From: Daucus carota subsp. sativus
Taxonomy: Eukaryota; Streptophyta; Magnoliopsida; Apiales; Apiaceae
NCBI RefSeq assembly: GCF_001625215.2
Contig: NC_030381.2
Location: forward strand, 38,438,689-38,502,688
Direction: 5' to 3'
DNA length: 64,000 nucleotides
A program made the translations under genes and the position numbers. Shown piece after piece: positions 23,344-34,894 of the stretch. Below the pieces are notes generated by a model that saw only the letters and a program-made list of their open reading frames with translations, did not search any database and was not told where the DNA came from. Numbering within the stretch: the stretch's first letter is position 1; every line of letters starts with the position of its first letter.

Positions 23344-25631
23344 CTAGTTGATAACCCGTGCCAAGCACGGGTTTAAATAAAATTTTAAAATTTGTTATTT
23401 ATTGGAAGAATAATGTCTTTTTTAGTTACATTATCATATTTTTTTATTATACCTATTTAAATTATTGTTTTTAAATGATATTTAAATTATTGTTATTTAA
23501 TATAAGACTTTCTATATATTAAAATTTGATCCCACTTTAAATTTATTTCATAACAATATGAGTTCCTGTTCTATGGAGTCCACAAAATAAGAGTATTGGC
23601 GTCCAAAATTATTTAAAAATAATCTACTCGTTTCAATTTTAATTTTTTTAGTTTACAATATTTGTAAACATCTGACAATTTGCAGGTTATGTTCTACAAT
23701 ATAATCGTTGCAATCAAAAGATAAAACAACTATATTATAAATGATTTTAAATGTTGCAAGATTTTAATGATTAATTGATAATTACTTATATATTTAAAAC
23801 TACTTAAAGAAGGTAAATTATATATAAAATATTAAAATTTGAATAATTAAAGATATTATTTATGATTAAACTAAAAGATTATGACTGGTACTTACTGCGT
23901 CTTAAATGCGTACTTTATGGAACTTAACTCTAACAGTATGTTTTATTTTAGTAAAATTACTATGTTGTTTGATGATTTTTAAATTGTGAAAATAATATTC
24001 AAGATCAATACATATAAGTTCATTTATAGCGTCTTTAATCTTGAACAAAAATTCAAAATTTTAAGTCACGATTATTTTATTCATTTAATAGGCAAACATT
24101 ATATATAATTCTAGTTGGAGTTTTTGTAGATCTAACAGTTGTTTGATAAACTGATATTGTAGTTTGACAAAATTAATTAACTTTCCAAAAGTAATTTGAT
24201 ATCAAATATTTTGACGTATGTCTAGTGTTTTGGTTCTTCTATTATATGTTACAATATGGATAATGACTTCATTTTCTTTGGGTTTCTATTTGTCAAGTCA
24301 GTGTTACCACCACCTTATTTGTCTTTATCGCAATCTTCTGAAAAACACTGAATGATAATAATTATTATTATTAAAAAAAATATGACCAAGTTTTTTGGTA
24401 CTTTGGTATCAATATTGAATCTTGTTTATTTTAATTCTGAAATATGATAAAAATTTTATAGATTTGTTTCGTAAATTAAATTGTATGAGTTTTAAAAATT
24501 AAAACGAATATTTGACGTATGTCTAGAGTTTCGATTCTTTTATTATATGTTGCAATATGGACAATGACTTCATTTTTTTTAGTTTCCATTTGTCAAGTCA
24601 GTGTTACCACCGCCTTATTCGTCTGTATCGTAATTTTCTGAAAAACGCTAAATAATAATAATAATTATTATTAAAAAATATATGATCAAATTTTTTGGTA
24701 CTCTGGTATCAATATTGAATCTTGTTTATTTTAATTCTGAAATATGATAGAAGTTTTATAAATTTATTTTGTAAATTAAATTGTATGAGTTTTAAAAATT
24801 AAAACGAATAATTTCGTTGACATTAATATTCTATTGATAGGATATTATATTAATATCAATATGAACTCCTTATTAATTTGAACTCTGAAACATGATAAAA
24901 GATTTATAGAGTTGTTCCGTATATTAAATTATTTGAGTTTTAATAAATTAAAACAAATAATTTTGTTGGTAATATATTTTTATTAGTGAGATAATTGTTA
25001 TAATACAAAATCCTGTCAAATATAGAAGTTTTTTGATAATAGTAATAATTGTTAAATAAAAAATAATATGATGATAGGCAAATTTCGATATGAATTTTAT
25101 AGGACTATTTCATAAGTTAAATTGTTAGCGATTTAACTGTGCAGATAGGATAAATGTTATATTACAAAATCCTGAACACCATGGAAGTCTTTTTATAGTA
25201 AGATAATAATCTTAACCAATATTGAAATTTTTAATAATAAAATCCGAATCAATATAGAATTCTTTTCATAATTGTATAATAATAATTATAAAATCCTAAA
25301 AATGTATAATAATAAGTTTAAAATACTAACAATATGAAAATCTTTTCATAATTCTATAATGATTATTGTTATTAAATAAAAAATTTATATAACATTGTCA
25401 TAAACAATATTGAAGTTTTTAACAATAAAATTCTAATCAATACAGTAGTCTTTCACTGTCCTAATGAATATTGAGGTCTTTAATAATAAAATTTTATTCA
25501 ATATAGAAGTCTTTGATAATAATATAATAATGAATATAAAATCCTAATCAATATGAAAGTGACCGTATTTTGGTATTTTGGTACCGATATTCTACCGAAA
25601 CATGGTTTTGCTTATTAATAAAGGGTATTGA
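23344..25631 (-). mobile_element. Non-autonomous Helitron (2,288 bp) with internal repeats
   Basis: On the minus strand the 3' end is a perfect hairpin (CCCGTGC, loop TTG, GCACGGG, 23355-23371) followed by TTATCAA and CTAG at 23344-23347. The 5' end is TCAATACCCTTTATTAATAA at 25631. Host bases A (23343) and T (25632) flank it as expected. The interior is AT-rich, without a Rep/helicase gene, and is filled with internal duplications (24211-24811 and a decayed motif at about 24990-25560). The 3' hairpin is nearly the same as in the Helitron at 6879-7296, although the 5' end differs. The 5' boundary is the less certain end. Confidence 0.65.
24211..24811. repeat. Tandem duplication of about 301 bp inside the Helitron
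   Basis: Two copies (24211-24511 and 24512-24811), both beginning TTGACGTATGTCTAG, with a third partial, more diverged copy at about 24870-24966. The unit contains TTTTTTGGTACT..TATCAATATTGAATC, which echoes the Helitron 5' end region near 25570-25620. Confidence 0.85.
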
Positions 25632-26056
25632 TTATTATTCTGGAAAATAAAAGTACAAATAGGTTGCAGACTTGCGGATGTTCTTTTTTTCCTCTTAAAA
25701 TACACATAAAAAGTCCAAGCAGCTGATAACCTGGGCATAGTGAGTCACAGCGTCCCAAAATATGATTACAGTATCACGTAGCTTTGAAAAACCATGCGTA
25801 TTTGTAAGTTCCATTTGTATACTAACATAAAATAGCTAGTTACGGATAGAGGAATACATAGAGTTGAACATAGTATAATAATAAATGGATAGATTTCATT
25901 GAAATTGCTCGTTTGAAATTTTCCCCAAAACTAATCACGGGTTCTTCTCTTCATCGGAATAAGAGGGCCGTTATGCTCATTACTAAACTTGTTGAAAAAA
26001 TGAAATATAACCAAGGTATATCTGGCCAAGCCATAACAAATGTGAATCTATAATAA

Positions 26057-26297
26057 AAGTTAATTGCATTTCGCACCCCTGCACTTGGGCCTAAAAACAC
26101 TTTAATATGCAAACTTTCATAATTGCACTTCGTCACCCACTGGTATTTTGTGTGCGGCAATATGCACTCCTTCCGTCAACCTCCGTTAAATATTCATGTT
26201 TAACCCATGCGGCAAGTATAGGTGACGAAATACAATTATCTAAAATTTGCATACAAAAATGTTTTTGGTCCCAGGGGTATGAAATGCAATTAACTCT
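26057..26297. mobile_element. MITE with about 40-bp inverted ends
   Basis: The left end (AGTTAATTGCATTTCGCACC) is the inverse of the right end (reads AGTTAATTGCATTTCATACC on the minus strand). The interior holds further matching pieces such as TGGGCC/TTTTTGGTCCC. About 240 bp, no coding capacity. A clear target duplication was not found. Confidence 0.7.
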
Positions 26298-26336
26298 TAG
26301 AATAGATATCCATAAAAAAGGAGAGCAGACTAGTAG

Positions 26337-26725
26337 GGTTCATGTCACAGCGGCACGGGCATGCCAGACTGGGCATGCCCTAGGCATGCCTTTTGTCCAT
26401 TTGACATGCTTTTTTACTAATTTTTTTATATAAATAATAAAATTTATATAAATATTATATCTTATAAATATTGAAAATTTTAAATATAGTCCAACTTCAT
26501 AGTTAAATATTAGATAAACTACTAATATAAGTTAGTACTGTACTAAATTCTGTTCTTAATATTTACTAATTTTTGTTATATTTGTAAGTGCACTTTAATA
26601 TTAATCCTGTAATGATGCAGCAATTTTTGCTATATTTAATGGAAAATGACATGCCATTTGAGCATGTTTTTTTGTAAAATACATGCCTATAGGCATGCCA
26701 GTAAGAACTGCCGTGACATGTAACC
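26337..26725. mobile_element. Foldback element with GGCATGCC palindromes
   Basis: About 390 bp with inverted ends: GGTTCATGTCACAGC on the left, GGTTACATGTCACGGC on the minus strand at the right. Each arm carries several GGCATGCC or GCATGC palindromes (about 26357-26393 and 26660-26700). The AT-rich middle has no gene. It lies 40 bp from the preceding MITE. Confidence 0.7.
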
Positions 26726-27660
26726 TTGAGCAGAGAGGTTGAACAGGCATCATGGAGAATTGGTAGTGAAGAGAAAAGAGCTCCCACTAACAAAATTATG
26801 AGAAAGTCAAGGTTCGAAAGAGGTTTAATGTTAACAACCTGACACTCGGAAAATGCTACAAACTTATGAGTTTAGTGAGGATGTCGATAATTATTATGAA
26901 AATTAAAGAAAGCAACTGATCGATCCCCATCTTGAAAAGAACGGGAAGAAACTAGATTTTGATACATGCTTACCAAAATGCATCAGTCGTAAAGAATATT
27001 AGCCTATGTTAGATTTGGGCTCTCGACCACTGCCCCTTTAAACTAGCCTTAGTACCGGGCTGGACGCAATATATATTTTAAGTTTATCTATGAATATCAA
27101 CTAGGTATTAGGTAAGATGAATGGACGAGGATGGGACACATCCATGCAAAAGCGTAAGCAAAAACTTGAAGACAAAACCCCAAATTTGTTCAAGAAGAAT
27201 ATTAGAATAGCAATTTACAAAAGTAAATATACTTTACACACACTTTGCTACCTTTCATTGTTCAGTTGCACAGTTAATTTACTTTCGTTCATTCGTTTAT
27301 TCATTCTTTCTCGCCATTTATTCACTTCTCGTTTTGCCGCCTTATGTTCACTTCAAATCTCACATTCATTTCAAACTCTATCATTCACTTTTATTTTATC
27401 AACTACACTATTTCAACCAATGCAAATGCAAAAAAGAAAAATCCCGGGAAGTAAAAGATTCATTCTTTTGTGTGTTGAAGAACTAGGTATGCATCATCTT
27501 TTGATGCAAAAAAAAAAAAAAAAATCTCGAAAAGTAAAAGATTCATTCTTTTGTATGTTGAAGAACTACGGATAACGGATGCATCATCTATAAATATAAC
27601 ATATAGGTGTATGGGGGGTGCTTTTAGTTTTTTTCTGTCACCTTCTCCTGCACAACTATA
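26726..27660. other. Intergenic DNA downstream of the MIEL1-like gene
   Basis: About 930 bases between the foldback element and the MIEL1-like stop codon. The part next to 27660 is presumably the 3' UTR of that gene. The only notable structure is the local duplication at 27438-27589. The plus-strand frame at 27117-27575 runs through this repeat and is not convincing. Confidence 0.45.
27438..27589. repeat. Tandem duplication with poly(A) between copies
   Basis: The stretch AGTAAAAGATTCATTCTTTT..TTGAAGAACTA..GCATCATC occurs twice, about 82 bp apart, separated by a run of about 17 A. The poly(A) between two direct repeats is reminiscent of a tiny retroposition scar but could be simple slippage. 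Confidence 0.75.
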
Positions 27661-30600
27661 CTACTGTGGATTGTCACGTCCTGAAATCACCCGGGTGTTG
27701 TACGAGTTGCAGTGACTGCACTTGTGTCCCACAAAGTGAAAAGATACCTGGCTAGTTTTATTGCAATCATTGCATAAAATCCCAACCTGTAGAGGTAGAT
27801 ACAGTCATCAATCACTAGGCATTCTTGAAAAGTAGTAATAAACTACAACCACCAGTAATATCCTTATTTTCAGTAAAATACATGATATAATGTATGTTCT
27901 AAATGAAACAGATCAACAGATGGAAGATTTTATGAAGAGAACTTACTTCATAACGATATTCATGGGGCATGGGAGTAGCTTGAACCTGCCCAATGGAGTT
28001 TACCTCAGCCAAATTCACAAGTAAAAAAAGAAGGGCAAAACTAGAGATACGATAAACAACTATACTTGGACATCTACAGGGTCTCTAACACTTGTCACAG
28101 GTAAGGTCGATTGAGCAAAGAAAGTAACTATTTAAACTCTGAAGTTATCCTGAGCCCAGATGTTGCACTACATAAGAACCATCAGAGGAAGATATTTCCC
28201 TCCACTGTCTTCAGTAGTTACTATGACCATGAGAACTGTTGGGTTTACAAAGTCATCAAGTAGACATGAAAGCCAAACCCTCGGGTAGCTATCCTACTAA
28301 GAGCATTCACAATGCTAGTACTAAATATGTGAAATAGAGTTGCCTTTGTTGGGCCCGCTAGGCGAACCTAACTCCACAATTGTATAATATTGTCCGCTTT
28401 GGCCCTAGCCATCACGGATTCTAATGGAGTTATCTGACTGCTTATATTCTGGCCATCGGCTTCTCTCACAACCGATGTGGGACAACTCCTAACAGCCTTC
28501 TGCTAAAAGCAGAAAAGCATTTGGTACACAAATGCAAACAGAAACCTGTTTACACAATATCACTACCTAGGAACAACCACGAAATGAACTGGCACTCTAC
28601 TTTGATAGTAGAAGCAACAAAGAACGTTGTTTTTTTTTTCTTTCTATATTAGACATCTCCAATAGGTAACCAGAGAGTACTATCAGGCCTCAAAAGGTAG
28701 AATCCTTTTTTCTCAAAAAACCAAAAAAATTCAGTGCCATCTCAGCACTATAAACTCAAGGAGGTTTTGTTTGCTCAAGGCTTGTAGTAACTACTCAGAC
28801 TCTGTTAAGGTTCCCTATGTTCGCAAGTAGACTTGTAAAATACGAAGACCTACATGAGCGGATAGAAGAATCTAGTATAAGCCAACCGTCAGCAGTACTC
28901 TTTTATGTTTCCCAAGAGTGAATACTGGTATATATGTGTTCGATTAATAAAAGAATAGACGACCAATGTGAAAGTTTAAACTATCCTGAAGCTTAATAAA
29001 ACCACAAGAAGACTTAAAATGTAAATAGCGAAAAAGTATAGGTTCCAAGATGAACTTAATTTGCACCTCCATATCTAATCTTTGCCAAATTGTAGACATG
29101 TCACCGACCGACTTAGAACAAATGGGACAACGGTACCTGAATGACAAAGAGTAAAAGTGATGTTCAGTAAGTTCATGTCTGATGACTCCAATCCTCGTAT
29201 GTTTAATACGGGCATAAATAACCAGCACTTACTGATTTTGAACTGTCATTTCCGCAAAGCAATCAGAATGAATTGTATGTCCACAATTCATAATCAAAGT
29301 GCCTTTTACCGAGTCAAAAAGAAACTGGATGTTTAGCAAAACAAATGTGTCATGGTCAACATATAAATGCCAAATATTAAAGACAGAAAATGATACTATC
29401 AATACATACTTCATAACAGATGGGACAGTGGCTCTTCATAGAATTTTCAACACACGAATGATTATCAAGCAGCACTACTGCATAGCAAGATCCTGTCCAA
29501 AACCAATGACATTGTAATTGATTTAAGCTGTAACTTTATCACACATGTAAATAAATTGAGTTGGTCCCTCTCTGTAGCAAAATTACAAGGGTAGACATAT
29601 AAACAGCAGGCAGATGAAATTATGTTAAAAAATTGGAAGAAAGAAAATGAGAAAATTAAAAAGACAAGTACCCAACTAAATCTTAATATCAACATACACA
29701 ATCTCCACCGCTACTTAAATGTTATCTTATAAAGTATTTATGAAGACATTATTAAATATATCTAGGTTATCTTCAAAATTAGTATTGATATAAGGTTGGA
29801 TGGCAATATAATTATAGAAAACATTTACCTCTGATCCATGACAAAAACCAAATTGAAAGATAAATTCACAAGGACAGAATTTAAGGTCAATAAGTATTTG
29901 TGCTATTTCATAAGGTGCTATGGCAGAAAAAGGATATCTATCCTGGGAAGATGTGGTAATATAATTCCATATAAGCAACAGTAAGAAGTTAATATATGAA
30001 TAATGGATGGATCATCCAAAATTTAAAGCATATGTACAATAATTATAATATACAAGGTTAGAAAAAAAAATAGATCAACAAGAAAAAGAATAAATATATA
30101 TACAACAAAAACAAAGAGTAGAGATTAGAATATAATTTCCCTTTTAAAACAGAATTTGCACTATAAATGGAACTACTCAAGATTTTGATTCCATTATTTA
30201 GGATTTAACATAGTATTTAAAAATCACGTGTATTGAAACATACCACACTTTTTGCAGTGAAAGAAGTTCTCACGACCGCCAACTCTGCCAATTCACAGAA
30301 CACATAAAAAAATTTTAATTGCTCTTGAACACTAAAAAGACACAAAAGCACAAGCACAAAACCATTGCCAAATATTAAGGGCACACCAACCTACAGATTC
30401 CACAATCATCACAATGGAACTGTTGCTTCTTAGTCTGCAATTGAACAAGTTTTGTACTTCATCATCCCAAAAGTTTTACAAAATTAAGAAAAGTACCGAG
30501 TACTGAGCATATAACAATCTGACTTACATCATCATCGTAAAACTTGCAAATATTGCAGAAATACTCCCCCATCTTCACACCGCAGCTGGAACAAACATGG

Positions 30601-33207
30601 GCCACCTAGAACAGGGAAATAACATTATAAACAGAGCTAAGAAAAACCTAACAGAAAAATGCAGTCATATAATAACAGCGGTTTCAATTAATATTTGAGT
30701 AAGGAAAATAAAGTCTAACCGGCTGCTCAGTTTCACAAACTGCACAAACAACCTGTAAACATAGGGAAAAAATTGATATAAGTGGCTATCACAGAATATA
30801 ATATACAAACACTCAAACACTCATTATGTCTTGTAAATGCATCCCAATTGTTATTACGTACTACATCTGTAAACCCTGATGTAACATCCCTTAATCTTTC
30901 TTATATTTGATACATATTAGTGGTGACCGTTTAGAAATCTGTAACTACAAAAGATAGGCGCTGTAATTAAAAAAATGTGCAATTGACATGCATTAGTGGA
31001 AACAAAATCATGTATCGCTCACAAGAAACTGACAAGTACACTTTAATTTTGTAATGTTCAAATTATTGCATAAATCATTAATCAGTTGTACCTTTTCTAT
31101 GATTAATTTTGTGCGAGTTATTACCTATTATTGATGGAAAGTAATGATATATAAATGGTGGTCATAGACTTGTATCATATATTTTACATTATTTCGTGAT
31201 ATAAAAGTTTAGGATGTTTTTATTTTCTGATGCTTAAATTTGTCCAAAACCTTTTAAACATCAAAGTCATCAGTTTACTTTATACATGTTCATATGCTCG
31301 GCCTCTTTACCAGCATTATTAAACGCGATATGCTAAAAGAGCGGATTCATCGAAGACAAATATATTTACATATTTAAATGGTATATAATGTATAATATTT
31401 TAATTTAAATATAAGAAGACATTTAATTTATAAAACAACCAAATTCATCATCATAGATCCAGATTAGAACAATTTAACATCAAAGTAACAAAGAACTGCG
31501 AAGTTAGTCCATTATTCTTCTTCATCTTTGAGATTCACACAATCATCTTCTTCACTAACATGATTCGGATCCTCAACAAATTCTTCTTCATCATCATCAT
31601 TTTCAAATCATATATTCATATGTATCCTTACAAGATCATAATTATATACATGATATGTGTATCTATACATGTGTGTGTATCTAAATGCAAAAATTATATA
31701 AGAATATGAGTTGAATCTTTGTCTCTCGTCCGGTATCTCTAGTTCTCGTATGTATATTGTATCTATCTATAACGGTGTGTAGGTTATCTTTGACCCATTT
31801 CCTTTAAAAATGACCCCACTTTACAGAAGCGCGCTTTTTGAATTGAGCGCATAAAAGCTAGTGCATCATTGAATGTGCATCGCATCTCGCCTATACACGC
31901 TTTTAATAACACTTCTCTTTACAATGTATGTATTCGTAAGTGCCATCATTATATTTGTACAATACATTTAGGCCGGCCACTACTTGTGTATATACCTCAT
32001 TCTAGTATCAGGGCATCATGATATCATATATTTATATACAGTGGTGCGTGCATGAAATAGCAGTACTAGATCTACTTTCTTTTTTTTAAGGTCTTCATTT
32101 TAGTGCCCGGCATACCAAAATCTAGTAAGGATACTATTGCTATATTATTTGTTCAGAAATATATGTTTTGTTTATCAAATAAGTGATTAACAAAAGAACT
32201 TTCAAAAAATCAACCCTTGTGTATCTAATAAAAAGATCCTGATTCATTAATTATCTGGTTTGGTTTCCTTAAAGCCTTTTCTTGACTAAGGAAGTAAACT
32301 AGCACAATGAATTTAAAAGCCGGACACTGGCATAGTGTGACTGGGCCCCCAAAATCCGGCCCCGGGAAGGGTCCTATATTTTCTTTCTAACAGAATATTC
32401 AGGATTAAAATTTATATTTTAGTTTCACTTAGGCATCCGAAAAAGTGCAGGATGTTACCCATAAGATTTTAAACTTATAATAAGTTCATTTTGGTAGTTC
32501 AGAGCATCATTACATAAGCATTTACAACAACCACGGTTTGCAAACAAATTCTATTACAAACAAAATCCAATTCATATCGTTCCAAAACGGAGAGAATGTG
32601 GCCTATCGAGTATCGAAAAAGGAAGGTTGGGAATTACTTGCTTAATCTCGTGACGAACAATCTCGTGACGTTCCTTGGGATTGCTCAATGCACTCTGAGA
32701 CCAACACAAAATACATATTACAGAATCAGACATAAATAAAAACACAAAACATAAGTTGAATTATATATTAGTGAGGGAGAGACTATCATAGAATCACAAG
32801 TTAAATAGACACACAAAGCATAAGTTGAAATATATAATATTACAGAGAGGGGGAGAGGGGGGGAGAGAGAGAGGAGGGAAAGAGAGAGAGGGAGAGAGAG
32901 AGAGAGGGGGGGAGGGAGAGGGGAGAGAGAGAGAGAGAGAGGGACCGAGAATTCATTATGGCAGTGGCGGCAAGTGAAAATCTGGTTGCAGCACGGTGCA
33001 CGGAGCTTGCAGCGTCGCCGATAATGATCGCATCTAAACACACAATGTACATATACTACACTGAATTAAACGAATCGAAAACAAATTACACATAGATTCT
33101 TAGAAATGCAAGTATATGTACCCGTAATCCATCTTTCCAAAGTCTAGTTTGTTAGTGTTGTGAGCGCCACCCACAGCATCGCCGTGTTGCTGTTGCTGCT
33201 GCTCCAT
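27661..33207 (-). CDS. MIEL1: CHY and RING zinc finger E3 ubiquitin ligase (MIEL1-like), complete
   Basis: Twelve exons on the minus strand: 33122-33207, 32946-33033, 32638-32694, 30720-30752, 30528-30605, 30391-30434, 30244-30284, 29410-29492, 29233-29324, 29067-29136, 27947-27985 and 27661-27786. All joins keep frame, giving 278 residues, close to Arabidopsis MIEL1. After a Gln-rich start comes the CHY zinc finger ([20 protein letters not shown], then TCRHCHNE), the CTCHY part ([20 protein letters not shown]), then a RING finger ([27 protein letters not shown]) and a C-terminal zinc ribbon ([23 protein letters not shown]). The metal ligands appear intact. The family transfers ubiquitin to targets; Arabidopsis MIEL1 targets MYB30, MYB96 and ABI5 in defence and ABA responses. 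The substrate here is unknown. The exon 2 donor (TCG/GTCCCT) is weak and abuts a CT microsatellite. RZPF34/CHYR1 is the alternative relative but looks less similar. Confidence 0.93.
28340..28500. repeat. Possible TRIM/LTR-like fragment in intron 11 of the MIEL1-like gene
   Basis: The phrases ATATTGTCCGCTTTGGCCC and ACCGATGTGGGACAACTCC, about 70 bases apart, occur together in dispersed plant repeats that I recall as TRIM-like or LTR fragments. No ends or target duplication could be defined. Confidence 0.35.
30753..32637 (-). other. Long intron 3 of the MIEL1-like gene
   Basis: About 1.9 kb, much longer than most introns of this gene. It contains a short minus-strand acidic frame (31512-31605) and a GGCCGGCC site at about 31970, but no recognisable transposon ends. 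Confidence 0.5.
32848..32943. repeat. GA/CT microsatellite at the 5' edge of intron 2
   Basis: About 95 bases of almost pure purine on the plus strand (GAGAGA and GGGAGG). On the gene strand this is a CT tract that begins two bases after the proposed exon 2 splice donor of the MIEL1-like gene. Confidence 0.9.
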
Positions 33208-33392
33208 TGTGATTGTGTTGAAATTAGGGTTAGAAATGTGAAGAAGATAAACACAATTCAAAATCTAGTCACACTTTAGCTGCAGCGTGTATAATTATTG
33301 GGATTTGTGCACGTGTATCCGGCGGAAAATATATTAATTCATGAAAAAAATATTTTCTTAAAACACAAAATGCTGTTTGTTAATATAATATT

Positions 33393-34342
33393 GGGATCTT
33401 TTTAAAAATACCCATCTGTAAAATTAGTTTTTTAAAAATACTACCATCTTTTTCATTGTTTTTAAAAATACCTTTTCATAAATTTTTTTTTTCAAAAATA
33501 CGATTTGCAACTTTTGCAACCTCATTTGCAACCTTGGGCGGCATATGAAGTTGCAAATAAAAATGGAAAGTTGGGTATTTTTAAAAAGATCCCAAATGAG
33601 GTTGCAAAAATGGAAAGTTGGTTGCAAAAGTTGCAAATGAGGTTGCAAAAGTTGCAAATAAAAATGGAAAGTTGCAACTGTTGCAACTGTTGCAACCTTG
33701 GGCGGCGCAGCCGTAAAAGTTGCAAATGAGGTTGCAAAAGTTGCAAATGAGGTTGCAAAAGTTGCAAATAAAAATGGAAAGTTGCAACTGTTGCAACTGC
33801 AATTGCAACTAGTTCAACTGAAAACTGTAAGTTGCAAATGAGGTTGCAAAAGTTGCAAATGAGGTTGCAAAAGTTGCAAATGAAGTTGCAACTGCAGTTG
33901 CAATTTGCAACTTTTGCAACTGCAGTTGCAACTTTTGCAACCTCAGTTGCAACTAAATGCAACTGAAAACTGTAAGTAACAACAGATGTATGGTGTGCCC
34001 CTGGCGGGGCCATTAGATTACAATAGAATCAACTGAATGCAACCATATGCAACTGAATACAACCATATGCAACCATATATGCAATTACAAATCCTGATTT
34101 CAAGTTCCAGTTTTCAAATGTCGTTTTCGACCTCATTTTCGGAATCGATATATATATATATAAAGTTGCAAAAGAGGTTGCAACACGGCTGGCGCCGCCT
34201 GGAGTTGCAGATGAGGTTGCAAAAGTTGCAAACAGTATTTTTGAAAAAAAGATTTTATGAAAAGGTATTTTTAAAAAGAATTCTGGAAGGTAGTATTTTT
34301 GTAAATAATTAAAGAAAAGGTAGGTAGTTTTGTAGATTTCCC
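33393..34342. mobile_element. MULE-like non-autonomous element built from TTGCAA palindromes (950 bp)
   Basis: The element is flanked by a perfect 9-bp direct repeat, TATAATATT (33384-33392 and 34343-34351), the target duplication length of Mutator-like elements. The inverted arms are about 150 bp and imperfect: both read, from the outside in, GGGA.., AAAAATACTACC, TTTTTAAAAATACCTTTTCA, then TTCAAAAATAC and TTTGCAACTTTTGCAACCTC. The interior is a dense array of the palindromic hexamer TTGCAA in variable registers (GTTGCAAATGAGGTTGCAAA and relatives), with GGGCGGC patches. The minus-strand frame (33522-34013) is a low-complexity Cys/Asn/Phe product of this array and not a gene. The element begins 185 bp upstream of the MIEL1-like start codon. 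Confidence 0.85.
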
Positions 34343-34351
34343 TATAATATT

Positions 34352-34894
34352 TTGTATATTTTCTGTTTGAAATATTTTTTTAAATAAAAATTGCTAGGGA
34401 ACAATTTTTTATACCAAATTGCTAGATATCAGTAAAAGTTTTTTATTATGAACAATTTTCAATTATCTTATCAAGATAGAAAATTGAAAATTCACATATT
34501 TATAAGTAAATTTAAGTGTATTTGTGTTTTCATACCAAATTTAGAGATTACAAGTGTATATATTTTAAGGGATTGTGCTCCCTATCAAAAAATGAATTAC
34601 TTTGGACAAAACTAGACATATTTTTGAGAAAATGAAATCTTAAAAAAAAATAACCTATAAAAAATATGTTCAATTTTAGGGCTTGCACTTTTGGAAATGT
34701 TGCTTCTTCTTCTTTTTTTTTGCTAAAATATTAAATATACTTTAATTTGATTTTTAAAATTTTTGTGTTTATTTGATATCTATTCCCTTCATTTTATTTT
34801 ATACGGCCTGAGGCAGTACTGAATAACCAGTGAAGGGGAGAAAAAATTGGAAAGAAGTTTGGCTACAGACAACAAACTCTATACAATTTTTGCA
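34352..34894. other. Short AT-rich intergenic stretch
   Basis: About 540 bases between the MULE-like element and the stop codon of the first CAP10 gene. Presumably includes its 3' UTR (minus strand). Nothing else seen. Confidence 0.45.

Noticed and set aside
27117..27575. 152-codon plus-strand frame
   Set aside because: Runs through a local tandem duplication and poly(A); no domain and AT-rich composition like the surrounding spacer.
32718..33052. Two Ser/Leu/Pro-rich frames on the minus strand
   Set aside because: Parts of MIEL1-like exon 2 running on into the CT microsatellite; only the spliced frame is supported.
33522..34013. 163-codon Cys/Asn/Phe-rich frame
   Set aside because: Translation of the TTGCAA array; repeats in all frames, no start context and no known domain.
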